The notes beneath the pieces were generated by a model. It was not told where the DNA came from, ran no database searches, and worked only from the letters and a program-made list of their open reading frames with translations. A DNA stretch of 64,000 bases from Rhizobium sp. NXC24 (lineage in GTDB: Bacteria; Pseudomonadota; Alphaproteobacteria; Rhizobiales; Rhizobiaceae): the NCBI RefSeq assembly GCF_002944315.1, contig NZ_CP024311.1, forward strand, positions 1,464,501-1,528,500. The letters run 5' to 3'. Shown here one piece after another: positions 1 through 11,856 of this stretch. The translations under genes were made by a program, and so were the position numbers. How positions within the stretch are numbered: position 1 is the stretch's first letter; each line of letters begins with the position of its first letter.

Positions 1-326
1 CCGACATCATCAAGGCGATTGCTCGCATCTCGGCCTTCTTCAAGCATGAAAGCTGCGGCCAGTGTACGCCGTGCCGTGAAGGTACCGGCTGGATGTGGCG
101 CGTGCTGGAGCGCATGGCCAGGGGCAATGCGCAGAAGCGCGAAATCGACATGCTGTTCCAGGTGACGAAGCAGATCGAAGGCCATACCATCTGTGCGCTC
201 GGCGACGCCGCCGCATGGCCGGTACAGGGCCTGATCCGCAACTTCCGCCCGGAAATCGAAAAGCGCATTGACCAATACACGGCCAATGCAACGAGCCACG
301 GAGCGGTGCTGGAAGCGGCCGAGTAA
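1..326 (+). CDS. nuoF: NADH-quinone oxidoreductase subunit F, 3' end (partial)
   Basis: This is the C-terminal part of NuoF, the FMN- and NADH-binding subunit of complex I; the 5' part lies before the window. The reading frame is open from base 3. The fragment carries the [12 protein letters not shown] motif (Cys at fragment residues 18, 21 and 24) and [13 protein letters not shown], which together supply the four cysteines of the N3 [4Fe-4S] cluster. The final FRPE segment is also typical of the family. The stop at 324-326 is followed 5 bases later by the next gene, as expected in an operon running into nuoG. Confidence 0.97.
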   Translation, partial: DIIKAIARISAFFKHESCGQCTPCREGTGWMWRVLERMARGNAQKREIDMLFQVTKQIEGHTICALGDAAAWPVQGLIRNFRPEIEKRIDQYTANATSHGAVLEAAE

Positions 327-331
327 GGACG

Positions 332-1078
332 ATGATGGCGAAGAGCACAGATACCACGCAGAACAGCAGGGCAGCCGATGCATCGGCCGATCTCGGCCGT
401 ATTGCAGCGGATATGCTGCGGAATTCGCCCATTTTGCCGATCCACCCTTTGATGGCGCATCCGGCGGCAGCCTTTGCCGCCGCGACCGCGATCGGGTTCG
501 GCTTCTCGTCGCAGATGGCCGGCGCATTCTTCGGCGCGCTGCAGGGCGCGGTCGAGGCGACCAACAAGCTCTCTGTCGCGCTTGACGAGACGGACGATAC
601 CGCGGTCGAGGAGAAGCCGAGCGCAAAGACTGACGGGGCAGGGGAAGCGAAGGTCGTGAAGGCATCGCCCGTTGCCAAGCCGGTCGAAGCAAAGCCCGTT
701 CAAGCAACACCGGTTGAGGTGAGGAAGGCCGAACCGAAGCCAGTCTCGGCGAAAGCGGCGCCGGTAAAGACGCCCTCCAAAGCCCGCGCCAAGGCTGCGG
801 TTGTTGCTCCCGAGCCAGTTGCGGCAAAGCCTGCAGCGGCGCCAGCGCGCAACCGCAAGGCCGTCGTGAAGACCGACGACCTGAAGCGGATTTCGGGTAT
901 CGGTCCGAAGCTGGAGCAGGTTCTGAACGAACGCGGCGTTCTACGCTTTGCCGATATCGCCGCTTGGAACGAGGCGGATGTCGAGCGGATCGATGCGGAA
1001 CTCGGTTTCGACGGCCGTATCCGGCGCGACGATTGGATTGGCCAGGCAAAAGCGCTCCAGCCAAGAGGTCGGGGTTGA
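332..1078 (+). CDS. Helix-hairpin-helix membrane-linked protein in the nuo operon
   Basis: This 248-residue protein sits between nuoF and nuoG. Residues about 40-75 form a hydrophobic, Ala/Gly/Phe-rich segment that could cross or lie on the membrane. Residues about 95-180 are a low-complexity Lys/Pro/Ala/Val linker. Residues about 185-245 form a compact domain with the LKRISGIGPKLEQVLNERGV helix-hairpin-helix signature, as in the COG3743 'flap endonuclease-like HHH' group. Similar domains occur as separate genes or as C-terminal extensions of NuoE in alphaproteobacterial nuo operons (family knowledge). No catalytic nuclease residues are evident. A role in complex I is inferred only from position. 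An alternative ATG lies at 335. Confidence 0.8.
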   Translation: MMAKSTDTTQNSRAADASADLGRIAADMLRNSPILPIHPLMAHPAAAFAAATAIGFGFSSQMAGAFFGALQGAVEATNKLSVALDETDDTAVEEKPSAKTDGAGEAKVVKASPVAKPVEAKPVQATPVEVRKAEPKPVSAKAAPVKTPSKARAKAAVVAPEPVAAKPAAAPARNRKAVVKTDDLKRISGIGPKLEQVLNERGVLRFADIAAWNEADVERIDAELGFDGRIRRDDWIGQAKALQPRGRG

Positions 1079-1327
1079 GAGTTTTCTTCGGCGATGCCCC
1101 AAGCGGCCGAAGAGTGTGAATAGGGCGGTGGGCATGTTGCGGGCGGGGTCTCGCGATGTTTCAGCCGGGACGCTGATCTTGTGGGGGCAAGGTTCGGCAA
1201 AGGTGATTGTGAGCAAGACCGGTGCCATGCGGCTCAAAATGCCGCGCCGGTGGCGAGACGGTGTTGCGATCATGAAATTGTCTGCAGCCAGGTTCGGCGG
1301 CAGACGTGACATAGGACTGAGTGGACG

Positions 1328-3409
1328 ATGGCAAAACTGAAGATTGACGGTAAAGAGATCGAAGTTCCGGATCACTACACGCTTATCCAGGCGTGCGAGG
1401 AAGCCGGCGCCGAAGTCCCGCGCTTCTGCTTCCATGAAAGACTGTCGGTAGCCGGCAATTGCCGCATGTGCCTCGTCGAGGTGAAGGGCGGTCCGCCGAA
1501 GCCGCAGGCCTCCTGCGCTATGGGTGTGCGCGATATCCGCGGCGGCCCGAACGGCGAGCTTCCGGAAGTCTTCACCAACACGCCGATGGTCAAGAAGGCC
1601 CGCGAAGGCGTGATGGAATTCCTGCTGATCAACCACCCGCTGGATTGCCCGATCTGCGACCAGGGCGGCGAATGCGACCTGCAGGACCAGGCCATGGCCT
1701 TCGGTATCGATAGTTCGCGCTATCAGGAAGACAAGCGTGCCGTTGAGGACAAGTACATCGGCCCGCTCGTCAAGACCGTGATGAACCGCTGCATCCACTG
1801 CACGCGCTGCGTCCGCTTCACCACGGAAGTCGCCGGCATTTCCGAACTTGGCCTGATCGGCCGCGGCGAAGATGCCGAAATCACCACCTATCTTGAGCAG
1901 GCAATGACCTCCGAGCTGCAGGGCAATGTCGTTGACCTTTGCCCCGTCGGCGCGCTGACCTCGAAGCCCTTCGCCTTCACGGCTCGTCCGTGGGAACTGA
2001 ACAAGACCGAATCGATCGACGTCATGGACGCGCTCGGCTCGGCCATCCGCGTCGACACCCGTGGCCGCGAAGTCATGCGCGTGCTGCCGCGCGTCAACGA
2101 GCAGATCAACGAAGAGTGGATCTCCGACAAGACCCGCTTCATCTGGGACGGTCTGAAGACGCAGCGTCTCGACAAGCCCTATGTCCGCAAGGATGGCCGC
2201 CTGCAGGCTTCGACCTGGGGTGATGCCTTCGCCGCCATCAAGTCTGCGGTTGCCGCCACCAGCGGCGACAAGATCGGCGCGATCGCCGGCGATCTTGCTT
2301 CCGTCGAGGAAATGTACGCGCTCTCCGAACTGCTGAAGTCGCTGGGGTCGGAAAATCTCGACTGTCGCCAGGACGGGACGGCGCTTGATCCGTCGCTTGG
2401 CCGTGCAAGCTACATCTTCAACCCGACCATCGAGGGCATCGAAGCTGCCGATGCGCTGCTGATCATCGGCGCCACTCCGCGCTTCGAAGCGGCCGTGTTG
2501 AACTCGCGCATCCGCAAACGCTGGCGCAAGGGTAAGTTCCCGATCGGTGTGATCGGCGAACATGCCGACCTGCGTTACTCCTATGACTATCTCGGCGCTG
2601 GTCCGGATACGCTGGCTGATGTCGTCGGCGGTTCGCACAGCTTCGCCGACGTTCTGAAGAATGCGCAGAAGCCGATGATCATCATCGGTCAGGGCGCGCT
2701 CATCCGCGAAGACGGCGCCGAAGTGCTGGCGAATGCCGCCAAGCTCGCTGCCGCTGTCGGCGTCGTGAAGGACGGCTGGAATGGCTTTGCCGTGCTGCAT
2801 ACCGCAGCTTCCCGCGTCGGCGGCCTCGACCTCGGCTTCGTGCCGGGTGCAAAGGGCGTCAACGCTGCGGCGATGCTGTCGTCGATGGACGTCCTCTTCC
2901 TGCTGGGCGCTGACGAGCTCGACTTCACCCGCAAGGGTGCGAAGTTCACTGTCTACATCGGCTCGCACGGCGACAATGGCGCGCACAATGCGGACGTCAT
3001 TCTGCCGGCCGCTACCTACACCGAAAAGTCGGGCACCTGGGTCAACACAGAAGGCCGCGTTCAGATGGGCAATCGTGCCGGTTTCGCACCGGGCGACGCT
3101 CGCGAGGACTGGGCCATCATCCGCGCCCTTTCCGACGTGCTCGGCAAGAAGCTTCCCTTTGATTCGCTGAGAGAATTGCGCGCCAAGCTCTATGCTGCGT
3201 TCCCGCATTTCGCCGGCATCGACGAGATCGCTGAAGGCGATAGCGCCCAAATTGTCGCACTTGCGAAAAAAGCCGGCGCGATGGGCAAATCCGCATTTGC
3301 TTCGCCGATCAAAGACTTCTATTTGACGAACCCGATAGCGCGCGCCTCGGCCGTCATGGCCGAGTGCTCGGCATTGGCCCGCAACAATTTCCAGGCTGCG
3401 GCAGAGTAA
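1328..3409 (+). CDS. nuoG: NADH-quinone oxidoreductase subunit G
   Basis: This is the 693-residue iron-sulfur subunit of the peripheral arm of complex I. The N-terminal ferredoxin-like domain has Cys34, Cys45, Cys48 and Cys63 for the [2Fe-2S] cluster. It is followed by the His-Cys motif HPLDCPICDQGGECDLQ and by CIHCTRCVRF with a distal LCPVGALTS, which hold the [4Fe-4S] clusters. The remainder is the molybdopterin-oxidoreductase-like fold without a functional cofactor site. Length is normal for alphaproteobacteria. The ATG follows 249 bases without a convincing gene, and nuoH starts 12 bases after the stop. Confidence 0.97.
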   Translation: MAKLKIDGKEIEVPDHYTLIQACEEAGAEVPRFCFHERLSVAGNCRMCLVEVKGGPPKPQASCAMGVRDIRGGPNGELPEVFTNTPMVKKAREGVMEFLLINHPLDCPICDQGGECDLQDQAMAFGIDSSRYQEDKRAVEDKYIGPLVKTVMNRCIHCTRCVRFTTEVAGISELGLIGRGEDAEITTYLEQAMTSELQGNVVDLCPVGALTSKPFAFTARPWELNKTESIDVMDALGSAIRVDTRGREVMRVLPRVNEQINEEWISDKTRFIWDGLKTQRLDKPYVRKDGRLQASTWGDAFAAIKSAVAATSGDKIGAIAGDLASVEEMYALSELLKSLGSENLDCRQDGTALDPSLGRASYIFNPTIEGIEAADALLIIGATPRFEAAVLNSRIRKRWRKGKFPIGVIGEHADLRYSYDYLGAGPDTLADVVGGSHSFADVLKNAQKPMIIIGQGALIREDGAEVLANAAKLAAAVGVVKDGWNGFAVLHTAASRVGGLDLGFVPGAKGVNAAAMLSSMDVLFLLGADELDFTRKGAKFTVYIGSHGDNGAHNADVILPAATYTEKSGTWVNTEGRVQMGNRAGFAPGDAREDWAIIRALSDVLGKKLPFDSLRELRAKLYAAFPHFAGIDEIAEGDSAQIVALAKKAGAMGKSAFASPIKDFYLTNPIARASAVMAECSALARNNFQAAAE

Positions 3410-3421
3410 GGGCAGAGGACT

Positions 3422-4465
3422 ATGGATTCATTCGTTTCGACCTATCTTTGGCCGGCGCTGATTATCATCGGTCAGTCCCTGCTGCTCCTGGTCTGCCTGC
3501 TGATCTTCATCGCCTATATCCTTCTTGCCGACCGCAAGATCTGGGCGGCGGTTCAGTTGCGCCGCGGCCCGAACGTCGTCGGTCCCTTTGGCCTGTTCCA
3601 GTCCTTCGCCGACCTTTTGAAGTTCATGGTCAAGGAGCCGATCATCCCGGCCGGCGCCAACAAGACCGTCTTCCTGCTGGCGCCGCTCGTCTCCGTGGTC
3701 CTGGCGCTCTCCACCTGGGCCGTCGTGCCGCTGGCGCATGGCTGGGTCATCGCCGACATCAATGTCGGCATCCTCTACATTCTGGCGATTTCGTCGCTGG
3801 AAGTGTACGGCATCATCATGGGCGGCTGGGCTTCGAACTCGAAGTATCCGTTCCTCGGCGCGCTGCGTTCCGCCGCGCAGATGGTGTCCTACGAAGTCTC
3901 GATCGGCTTCGTCATCGTTACCGTGCTGCTCTGCGTTGGTTCGTTGAACCTGACCGATATCGTCATGTCGCAGCAGACCGGCCTCGGTACCAAGCTCGGC
4001 CTGCCGGCGTCGTTCCTCGACTGGCATTGGCTGTCGTTGTTCCCGATGTTCATCGTGTTCTTCATTTCGGCGCTCGCTGAAACGAACCGTCCGCCATTCG
4101 ATCTTCCGGAAGCGGAATCGGAGCTGGTTGCCGGCTTCATGGTCGAATATGGCTCTTCGCCGTACATGATGTTCATGCTCGGCGAATATGCCGCCGTCGT
4201 TTTGATGTGCTCGCTGACCACGATCCTCTTCCTCGGTGGCTGGCTGCCGCCGGTCGATATCTGGATCTTGAACTGGGTCCCCGGCGTCATCTGGTTCCTG
4301 CTGAAGTCGTGCCTCGTCTTCTTCATGTTCGCGATGGTCAAGGCGTTCGTGCCGCGCTACCGCTACGACCAGCTCATGCGCCTTGGCTGGAAGGTGTTCC
4401 TGCCGCTGTCGCTCGCTATGGTCATTATCGTTGCATTCGTGCTGAAGCTGACGGGATGGGCATGA
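3422..4465 (+). CDS. nuoH: NADH-quinone oxidoreductase subunit H
   Basis: This 347-residue integral membrane subunit of complex I links the peripheral arm to the membrane arm and forms part of the quinone site. It shows about eight hydrophobic segments and the conserved family motifs [18 protein letters not shown] near residue 45 and [20 protein letters not shown] near residue 220. The latter is the acidic loop of the quinone chamber. It sits in the operon between nuoG and nuoI. Confidence 0.97.
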   Translation: MDSFVSTYLWPALIIIGQSLLLLVCLLIFIAYILLADRKIWAAVQLRRGPNVVGPFGLFQSFADLLKFMVKEPIIPAGANKTVFLLAPLVSVVLALSTWAVVPLAHGWVIADINVGILYILAISSLEVYGIIMGGWASNSKYPFLGALRSAAQMVSYEVSIGFVIVTVLLCVGSLNLTDIVMSQQTGLGTKLGLPASFLDWHWLSLFPMFIVFFISALAETNRPPFDLPEAESELVAGFMVEYGSSPYMMFMLGEYAAVVLMCSLTTILFLGGWLPPVDIWILNWVPGVIWFLLKSCLVFFMFAMVKAFVPRYRYDQLMRLGWKVFLPLSLAMVIIVAFVLKLTGWA

Positions 4466-4505
4466 TGATGTCGATCCTCGCTTCAAGCAGATTTGGAGGT
4501 TGAAG

Positions 4506-4997
4506 ATGGCCGGACTTTCCAACGCCGTCAGCTCACTGTTCCTCAAGGAATTCGTCGGCGCATTCTTTTTGTCGATGCGTTATTTCTTCAAGCAGAAGGC
4601 GACGATCAATTATCCCTTCGAAAAGGGGCCGGTCAGCCCGCGCTTCCGCGGCGAACATGCGCTGCGCCGTTATCCCAACGGCGAAGAGCGCTGCATCGCC
4701 TGCAAGCTCTGCGAAGCCATCTGTCCTGCTCAGGCCATCACCATCGAAGCCGGGCCGCGCCGCAATGACGGCACCCGCCGCACGGTGCGCTACGACATCG
4801 ATATGGTGAAGTGCATCTATTGCGGCTTCTGCCAGGAGGCTTGCCCGGTCGACGCCATCGTCGAAGGGCCGAACTTCGAATTTGCCACGGAAACCCGCGA
4901 AGAGCTTTATTTCGACAAGGCGCGGCTTCTCGAAAATGGCGACCGCTGGGAACGCGAAATCGCGCGCAACATCGCGATGGACTCGCCGTACCGCTAA
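4506..4997 (+). CDS. nuoI: NADH-quinone oxidoreductase subunit I
   Basis: This 163-residue ferredoxin-like subunit carries the N6a and N6b clusters of complex I. Two CxxCxxCxxxCP motifs are visible at Cys63/66/69/73 and Cys103/106/109/113. The N-terminal 30 residues form an amphipathic, membrane-associated helix. The ATG at 4506 was chosen over an in-frame TTG at 4500 because GGAGG at 4495-4499 is correctly spaced for it. A 150-base gap separates the gene from nuoJ. Confidence 0.97.
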   Translation: MAGLSNAVSSLFLKEFVGAFFLSMRYFFKQKATINYPFEKGPVSPRFRGEHALRRYPNGEERCIACKLCEAICPAQAITIEAGPRRNDGTRRTVRYDIDMVKCIYCGFCQEACPVDAIVEGPNFEFATETREELYFDKARLLENGDRWEREIARNIAMDSPYR

Positions 4998-5097
4998 GCG
5001 GAATTTTGAATATGCCGTGACGGGCGGCTGAGATTGTCGCCGTCGCGGTGGAATAGAGACCGGGGCTTTGCCGGACGCATGTCCAGCCAAGTCCCAT

Positions 5098-5123
5098 CGG
5101 GCAGGGACACTCCCGGCTGCCCG
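5098..5123 (+). other. Intra-operon hairpin between nuoI and nuoJ
   Basis: A perfect 7-bp inverted repeat (CGGGCAG at 5098-5104, CTGCCCG at 5117-5123) with a 12-base loop lies 24 bases before nuoJ. No U-run follows. It could be an mRNA processing or stability element. There is no direct evidence of function. Confidence 0.35.
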
Positions 5124-5147
5124 GGGGAAGACGAAAAAGGCACCAAC

Positions 5148-5762
5148 ATGGGTCTGCAGGCTCTTTTTTTCTATATCTTCGCCTTTGTCGCGGTGGCGTC
5201 GGCGTTCATGGTTATCTCGGCGCGGAATCCGGTCCATTCGGTCCTGTTCCTCATCCTGGTATTCTTTAATGCCGCCGGCCTCTTCCTGCTGATGGGGGCG
5301 GAATTCCTGGCGATGATCCTGCTGGTCGTCTATGTCGGCGCCGTCGCAGTCCTCTTCCTCTTCGTCGTCATGATGCTCGACATCGACTTCTCCGAGCTCA
5401 GGGCAGGCATTTTGGAATATGCACCGATCGGCGCGCTGATCGGCATCATTCTCGCCGCCGAGCTGATCGTCGTCATCGGCGGCAGCGTGATTTCACCTGT
5501 TGTCGCTAAGTCGGTCGCTATGCCGATCCCGGCGGTGACGACCCGCACGAACACCGCAGCACTCGGCGACGTGCTTTATACCAACTACGTTTATTTCTTC
5601 GAGATCGCCGGTCTTGTGCTTCTGGTCGCGATGATCGGCGCGATCGTGCTGACGCTGCGGCATCGCACCCACGTCAGACGCCAGAGCATTCCGCAACAGG
5701 TCGCCCGCACGCCTGCGACCGCCGTCGAGGTGGTCAAGGTCAAGCCGGGGCAGGGCGTCTAA
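5148..5762 (+). CDS. nuoJ: NADH-quinone oxidoreductase subunit J
   Basis: This 204-residue membrane-arm subunit of complex I has five hydrophobic helices. The early sequence [13 protein letters not shown] and the following [13 protein letters not shown] stretch match the family, as does the helix containing [20 protein letters not shown] with its pi-bulge region. The in-frame reading continues upstream to 5034, but that extension has no membrane character and the family begins at this Met, so 5148 was chosen. Confidence 0.95.
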   Translation: MGLQALFFYIFAFVAVASAFMVISARNPVHSVLFLILVFFNAAGLFLLMGAEFLAMILLVVYVGAVAVLFLFVVMMLDIDFSELRAGILEYAPIGALIGIILAAELIVVIGGSVISPVVAKSVAMPIPAVTTRTNTAALGDVLYTNYVYFFEIAGLVLLVAMIGAIVLTLRHRTHVRRQSIPQQVARTPATAVEVVKVKPGQGV

Positions 5763-5793
5763 GGCGCGGCACGAGGGTCAAAGGAACAAGAAT

Positions 5794-6102
5794 ATGGTCA
5801 TCGGACTTTCCCACTACCTGACGGTCAGCGCCATCCTTTTCGTGCTCGGCGTTTTCGGCATTTTCCTGAACCGCAAGAACGTCATCATCATCCTGATGTC
5901 GATCGAGCTCATCCTGCTTGCGGTCAACATCAACATGGTCGCCTTCTCGTCGTTCCTCAACGATATCGTCGGCCAGGTCTTCGCTCTGTTCATTCTGACC
6001 GTCGCTGCTGCCGAAGCGGCCATCGGTCTTGCAATTCTCGTCGTCTTCTACCGTAACCGCGGTTCCATCGCGGTCGAAGACGTCAACGTGATGAAGGGCT
6101 GA
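5794..6102 (+). CDS. nuoK: NADH-quinone oxidoreductase subunit K
   Basis: This 102-residue subunit has three transmembrane helices with the two buried glutamates used in proton transfer: [14 protein letters not shown] in helix 2 and [13 protein letters not shown] in helix 3. Length and motifs match NuoK exactly. It follows nuoJ by 31 bases and precedes nuoL by 7. Confidence 0.97.
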   Translation: MVIGLSHYLTVSAILFVLGVFGIFLNRKNVIIILMSIELILLAVNINMVAFSSFLNDIVGQVFALFILTVAAAEAAIGLAILVVFYRNRGSIAVEDVNVMKG

Positions 6103-6109
6103 TACAGCT

Positions 6110-8103
<1,994 letters not shown>

Positions 8104-8104
<1 letters not shown>

Positions 8105-9615
8105 TGACCGATTGGCCTATTCTTTCAACGGTCACCTTCCTGCCGCTGGTGGGCGTCCTTCTCCTGTCGTTCATGCGGGATGACGGACCCAACGGCCGCC
8201 GCAACATCCTCAACGTATCGCTGCTGACCACGGTCTTCACGTTCGTCGTGTCGCTGTTCGTCTGGATTGGCTTCGACAATGCCAATCCGGGCTTCCAGAT
8301 GATCGAGAAGCATGACTGGCTGAGCTCCGGCATCAGCTATCACATGGGCGTCGACGGCATCTCCATGCTGTTCGTCATCCTGACCACCTTCCTGATGCCC
8401 TTCTGCGTGCTGGCGAGCTGGCTCTCGATCGAGAAGCGCCTAAAGGACTACATGATCGCCTTCCTCGTCCTCGAGACGATGATGGTCGGCGTTTTCACGT
8501 CGCTGGATATCGTGCTGTTCTACGTCTTCTTCGAAGCCGGTCTCATCCCGATGTTCCTGATCATCGGCGTCTGGGGCGGCAAGGATCGCGTCTATGCCAG
8601 CTACAAATTCTTCCTCTATACGCTGCTCGGCTCGGTGCTGATGCTGCTTGCCATCATGGCGATGTACTGGCAGGCCGGCACGACGGATATCCCGGCGTTG
8701 CTCGCCTACAAGTTCCCGCCGCAGATGCAGACGTGGCTATGGCTGGCTTTCTTCGCCTCCTTCGCGGTGAAGATGCCGATGTGGCCGGTTCACACCTGGT
8801 TGCCCGACGCGCACGTTCAGGCGCCGACGGCAGGCTCGGTTATTCTGGCCGGCATTCTTCTGAAGCTCGGCGGTTATGGTCTCATCCGCTTCTCGATCGG
8901 CATGTTCCCGAACGCGTCGGAATATTTCGCGCCGCTCGTCTACGCTCTGTCCGTCATCGCCATCATCTACACTTCGCTGGTGGCGATGATGCAGGAAGAC
9001 ATCAAGAAGCTGATCGCCTATTCCTCGGTCGCGCACATGGGCTATGTCACCATGGGCATCTTTGCTGCCAACCAGCAGGGTGTTCAGGGCGCGATTTTCC
9101 AGATGCTGTCGCACGGTATCGTCTCCGGCGCACTCTTCCTTTGCGTCGGCGTGGTCTACGACCGCACCCATACCCGCGAGATTGCGGCCTATGGCGGTCT
9201 CGTCAACAACATGCCGAAATATGCCGTTGCGATGATGGTCTTCACCATGGCCAATGTCGGTCTGCCCGGCACCTCCGGCTTCATCGGTGAATTCCTGACC
9301 CTGATCGGCGTCTTCCGCGCCAACACCTGGGTTGCACTGTTCGCCGCGACCGGCGTTATTCTTTCAGCCGCTTACGCGCTCTGGCTCTACCGCCGCGTTA
9401 TCTTCGGCGCGCTGGAAAAGGAAAACCTCAAGAAGCTGCTGGATCTGTCGCCGCGCGAACAGCTCATCCTTTATCCGCTGATCGCGATGACGATCTTCTT
9501 CGGTGTCTATCCGGCTCCGATCTTCGATGCGACGGCCGCTTCGGTGGATCTGCTTGTGAACAACTACACCGCAGCCCTGCACGCCGCGCAGAATGTTGCG
9601 CTGTCGATGAATTGA
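8104..9615 (+). CDS. nuoM: NADH-quinone oxidoreductase subunit M
   Basis: This 503-residue antiporter-like proton-pumping subunit of complex I has about 14 hydrophobic segments. Family motifs include [20 protein letters not shown] with its conserved Glu and [20 protein letters not shown] with its conserved Lys. The ATG at 8104 overlaps the nuoL stop. An open frame further upstream lies inside nuoL and was discarded. Confidence 0.97.
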
Positions 9616-9633
9616 TGACGGGACTTATTCGAC

Positions 9634-11076
9634 ATGACTGCTGACACAATTCTTGCAAGCCTGCATCTTTCCATCCCGGAGCTTATCCTCGCGGTCGGTG
9701 CGCTTGTGCTGCTCATGATCGGCGTCTTCGCGGGCGAACGGTCGGGACCGACGGTCACCGGCCTTGCCATTGCAGTTCTCGCAGTGGCCGGTCTCTGGAT
9801 CATCTTCGTGCCGGGCGAAGGCCTGGCTTACGGCGGCGCTTATCTCGCCGATGGCTTTTCGCGCTTCATGAAGATCGTCGCCCTCGTGGGCTCGATCGTC
9901 GCCATGTTCATGAGCATGGGACATGCGCGCGAGCAGCAGCTCGATCGTTTCGAATTCCCCGTGCTGCTGCTGCTGGCGACCCTCGGCATCCTGCTGATGA
10001 TCTCGGCGCATGACCTGATCTCGCTCTATCTATCGCTGGAGCTCCAGTCCCTGGCGCTCTACGTCGTTGCCGCCATCAACCGCGATAGCGTCAAGTCGAC
10101 GGAAGCCGGTCTGAAGTATTTCGTGCTCGGCGCACTGTCGTCGGGCATGCTGCTCTACGGCATGTCGCTTGTCTATGGCTTCACCGGCCACACCACCTTC
10201 GATGCGATCGCCACGGCGCTCAGCTCCGAGACCCGTTCGCTCGGCCTCGTCTTTGGTCTGGTCTTCGTTCTCGCGGGCCTTGCCTTCAAGATCTCTGCCG
10301 TGCCGTTCCACATGTGGACGCCGGACGTTTATGAAGGTGCGCCGACCCCGGTCACCGCCTTCTTTGCCGGCGCCCCGAAAGTTGCGGCCATGGCGATCTT
10401 GACCCGTATCGTCGTCACCGCTTTTCATCCGGTGCTTGCCGACTGGCAGCAGATCATCGTCTTCATCTCGATCGCTTCGATGCTGCTCGGCTCCTTCGCC
10501 GCAATCGGTCAGCGCAACTTCAAGCGACTGATGGCTTATTCCTCCATCGGTCACATGGGCTATGCGCTTGTTGGTCTTGCCGCCGGCAGCAAGACCGGCG
10601 TCTCCGGTGTCATGCTTTACATGGTCATCTACATGGCCATGACGCTCGGCTCCTTCGCCATCATCATGGCGATGCGTCGCGACGACGGCCGTCAGGTTGA
10701 GAATGTCGACGATCTCGCCGGCCTTTCCACGACCAATCCCTTCATGGCTGTCGTATTGACGGCGCTGATGTTCTCGCTGGCTGGTATCCCGCCGCTCGCA
10801 GGCTTCTTCGGGAAGTACTTCGTCTTCGTCGCTGCCATCCAGGCCCATCTCTATGCGCTCGCCATCATCGGCGTTCTCGCATCGGTCGTCGGCGCCTACT
10901 ATTATCTCCGCGTCATCAAGGTGATGTGGTTCGATGAAGCCAAGGACGAGTTCACCCGTACGGCCGGTTCGCTGCGTCTGGTCTTCGGCCTTTCCGGTCT
11001 CTTCGTCGTCACCTATGTCTTCTTCGGCGGTGCTATCGGCGGTGCGGCCGATCTCGCTGCCGCGACGTTGTTTTGA
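9634..11076 (+). CDS. nuoN: NADH-quinone oxidoreductase subunit N
   Basis: This 480-residue antiporter-like subunit is the last of the nuo genes. Motifs include [19 protein letters not shown] (conserved Glu), [20 protein letters not shown] (conserved Lys) and [17 protein letters not shown]. Its stop overlaps the ATG of birA by one base, so complex I and biotin ligase are probably co-transcribed. Confidence 0.97.
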   Translation: MTADTILASLHLSIPELILAVGALVLLMIGVFAGERSGPTVTGLAIAVLAVAGLWIIFVPGEGLAYGGAYLADGFSRFMKIVALVGSIVAMFMSMGHAREQQLDRFEFPVLLLLATLGILLMISAHDLISLYLSLELQSLALYVVAAINRDSVKSTEAGLKYFVLGALSSGMLLYGMSLVYGFTGHTTFDAIATALSSETRSLGLVFGLVFVLAGLAFKISAVPFHMWTPDVYEGAPTPVTAFFAGAPKVAAMAILTRIVVTAFHPVLADWQQIIVFISIASMLLGSFAAIGQRNFKRLMAYSSIGHMGYALVGLAAGSKTGVSGVMLYMVIYMAMTLGSFAIIMAMRRDDGRQVENVDDLAGLSTTNPFMAVVLTALMFSLAGIPPLAGFFGKYFVFVAAIQAHLYALAIIGVLASVVGAYYYLRVIKVMWFDEAKDEFTRTAGSLRLVFGLSGLFVVTYVFFGGAIGGAADLAAATLF

Positions 11077-11843
11077 TGGCGTCTGACATGAACAGCCGGA
11101 AGTCGCTCGCCGACTTCCGGCATGTTGCCCTTTCAGAGACTGCATCCACCAATAGCGAATGCCTGGAGCGGGCGCGGGCAGGTGATGCCGGCAATCTCTG
11201 GGTAACAGCGGGCCGCCAGACGGGTGGCCGTGGACGCCGCGGACGCGCCTGGGTGTCCGAACCCGGCAATCTTTATGCTTCCCTCCTTCTGATCGATCCG
11301 GCTCCGATGGACCGCCTTGGCTCCCTGCCGCTGGCTGTCGCCGTTGGCGTGCACCAAGCGGTGCGGAGCGTGCTGCCTCTGGCCGCGGAACCGGTCGAGG
11401 TCAAATGGCCGAACGATATCCTGATCGGCCGCAAGAAAACTTGCGGCATTCTGATCGAGGGAGAAGCTCTTCCCGATGGACGCTATGCGCTGGTGATCGG
11501 CATCGGCATCAACATTGCCGTCAAGCCGGAAAACCCGCTCTATCCGGTCACCTGCCTGCATGAGCATGGCTCGACCGTATCGCCGGAAGAACTGTTTGCG
11601 CATCTCTATGCGTCCATGGCCGAAGCCTTGGCGGTCTGGAATAGCGGCAAAGGTGTTCGCGAGGTTACAGCACGCTGGCGCGAGGTTGCCTGCGGCATCG
11701 GGGAAAAGATCGCCGTGAATCTGCCGGACCGTTCGATTTCCGGCCATTTTGCCGGAATCGATGATAATGGCTTGTTGATGCTCGATACTGGCGGCGGCAA
11801 GATTTTGCCGATTGCTGCGGGCGATGTTTTTTTCAGATCGTAG
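11076..11843 (+). CDS. birA: Biotin--[acetyl-CoA-carboxylase] ligase
   Basis: This 255-residue enzyme attaches biotin to the acceptor lysine of biotin carboxyl carrier proteins, including AccB, which is encoded in this window at 61164-61634. It shows the biotin/ATP-binding loop TGGRGRRGRAW near residue 45 and KWPNDILIG near residue 110. There is no N-terminal DNA-binding helix-turn-helix, so it is the monofunctional class, not the repressor class of E. coli BirA. The start ATG overlaps the nuoN stop; a second ATG at 11088 is possible. Confidence 0.93.
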   Translation: MASDMNSRKSLADFRHVALSETASTNSECLERARAGDAGNLWVTAGRQTGGRGRRGRAWVSEPGNLYASLLLIDPAPMDRLGSLPLAVAVGVHQAVRSVLPLAAEPVEVKWPNDILIGRKKTCGILIEGEALPDGRYALVIGIGINIAVKPENPLYPVTCLHEHGSTVSPEELFAHLYASMAEALAVWNSGKGVREVTARWREVACGIGEKIAVNLPDRSISGHFAGIDDNGLLMLDTGGGKILPIAAGDVFFRS

Positions 11844-11856
11844 GTAAAAGATAGAT

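Noticed and set aside
948..1340. Plus-strand frame bridging the gap before nuoG
   Set aside because: It overlaps the HHH gene and the nuoG start in another frame, has a basic low-complexity product and no clear ribosome-binding site. The gap 1079-1327 is left without a gene.
941..3250. 769-codon open frame antisense to nuoG
   Set aside because: It is a shadow of nuoG on the opposite strand, common in GC-rich DNA; its product has no recognisable motif. Similar long antisense frames over nuoH, nuoL, dnaE, gatA and gatB were rejected for the same reason.
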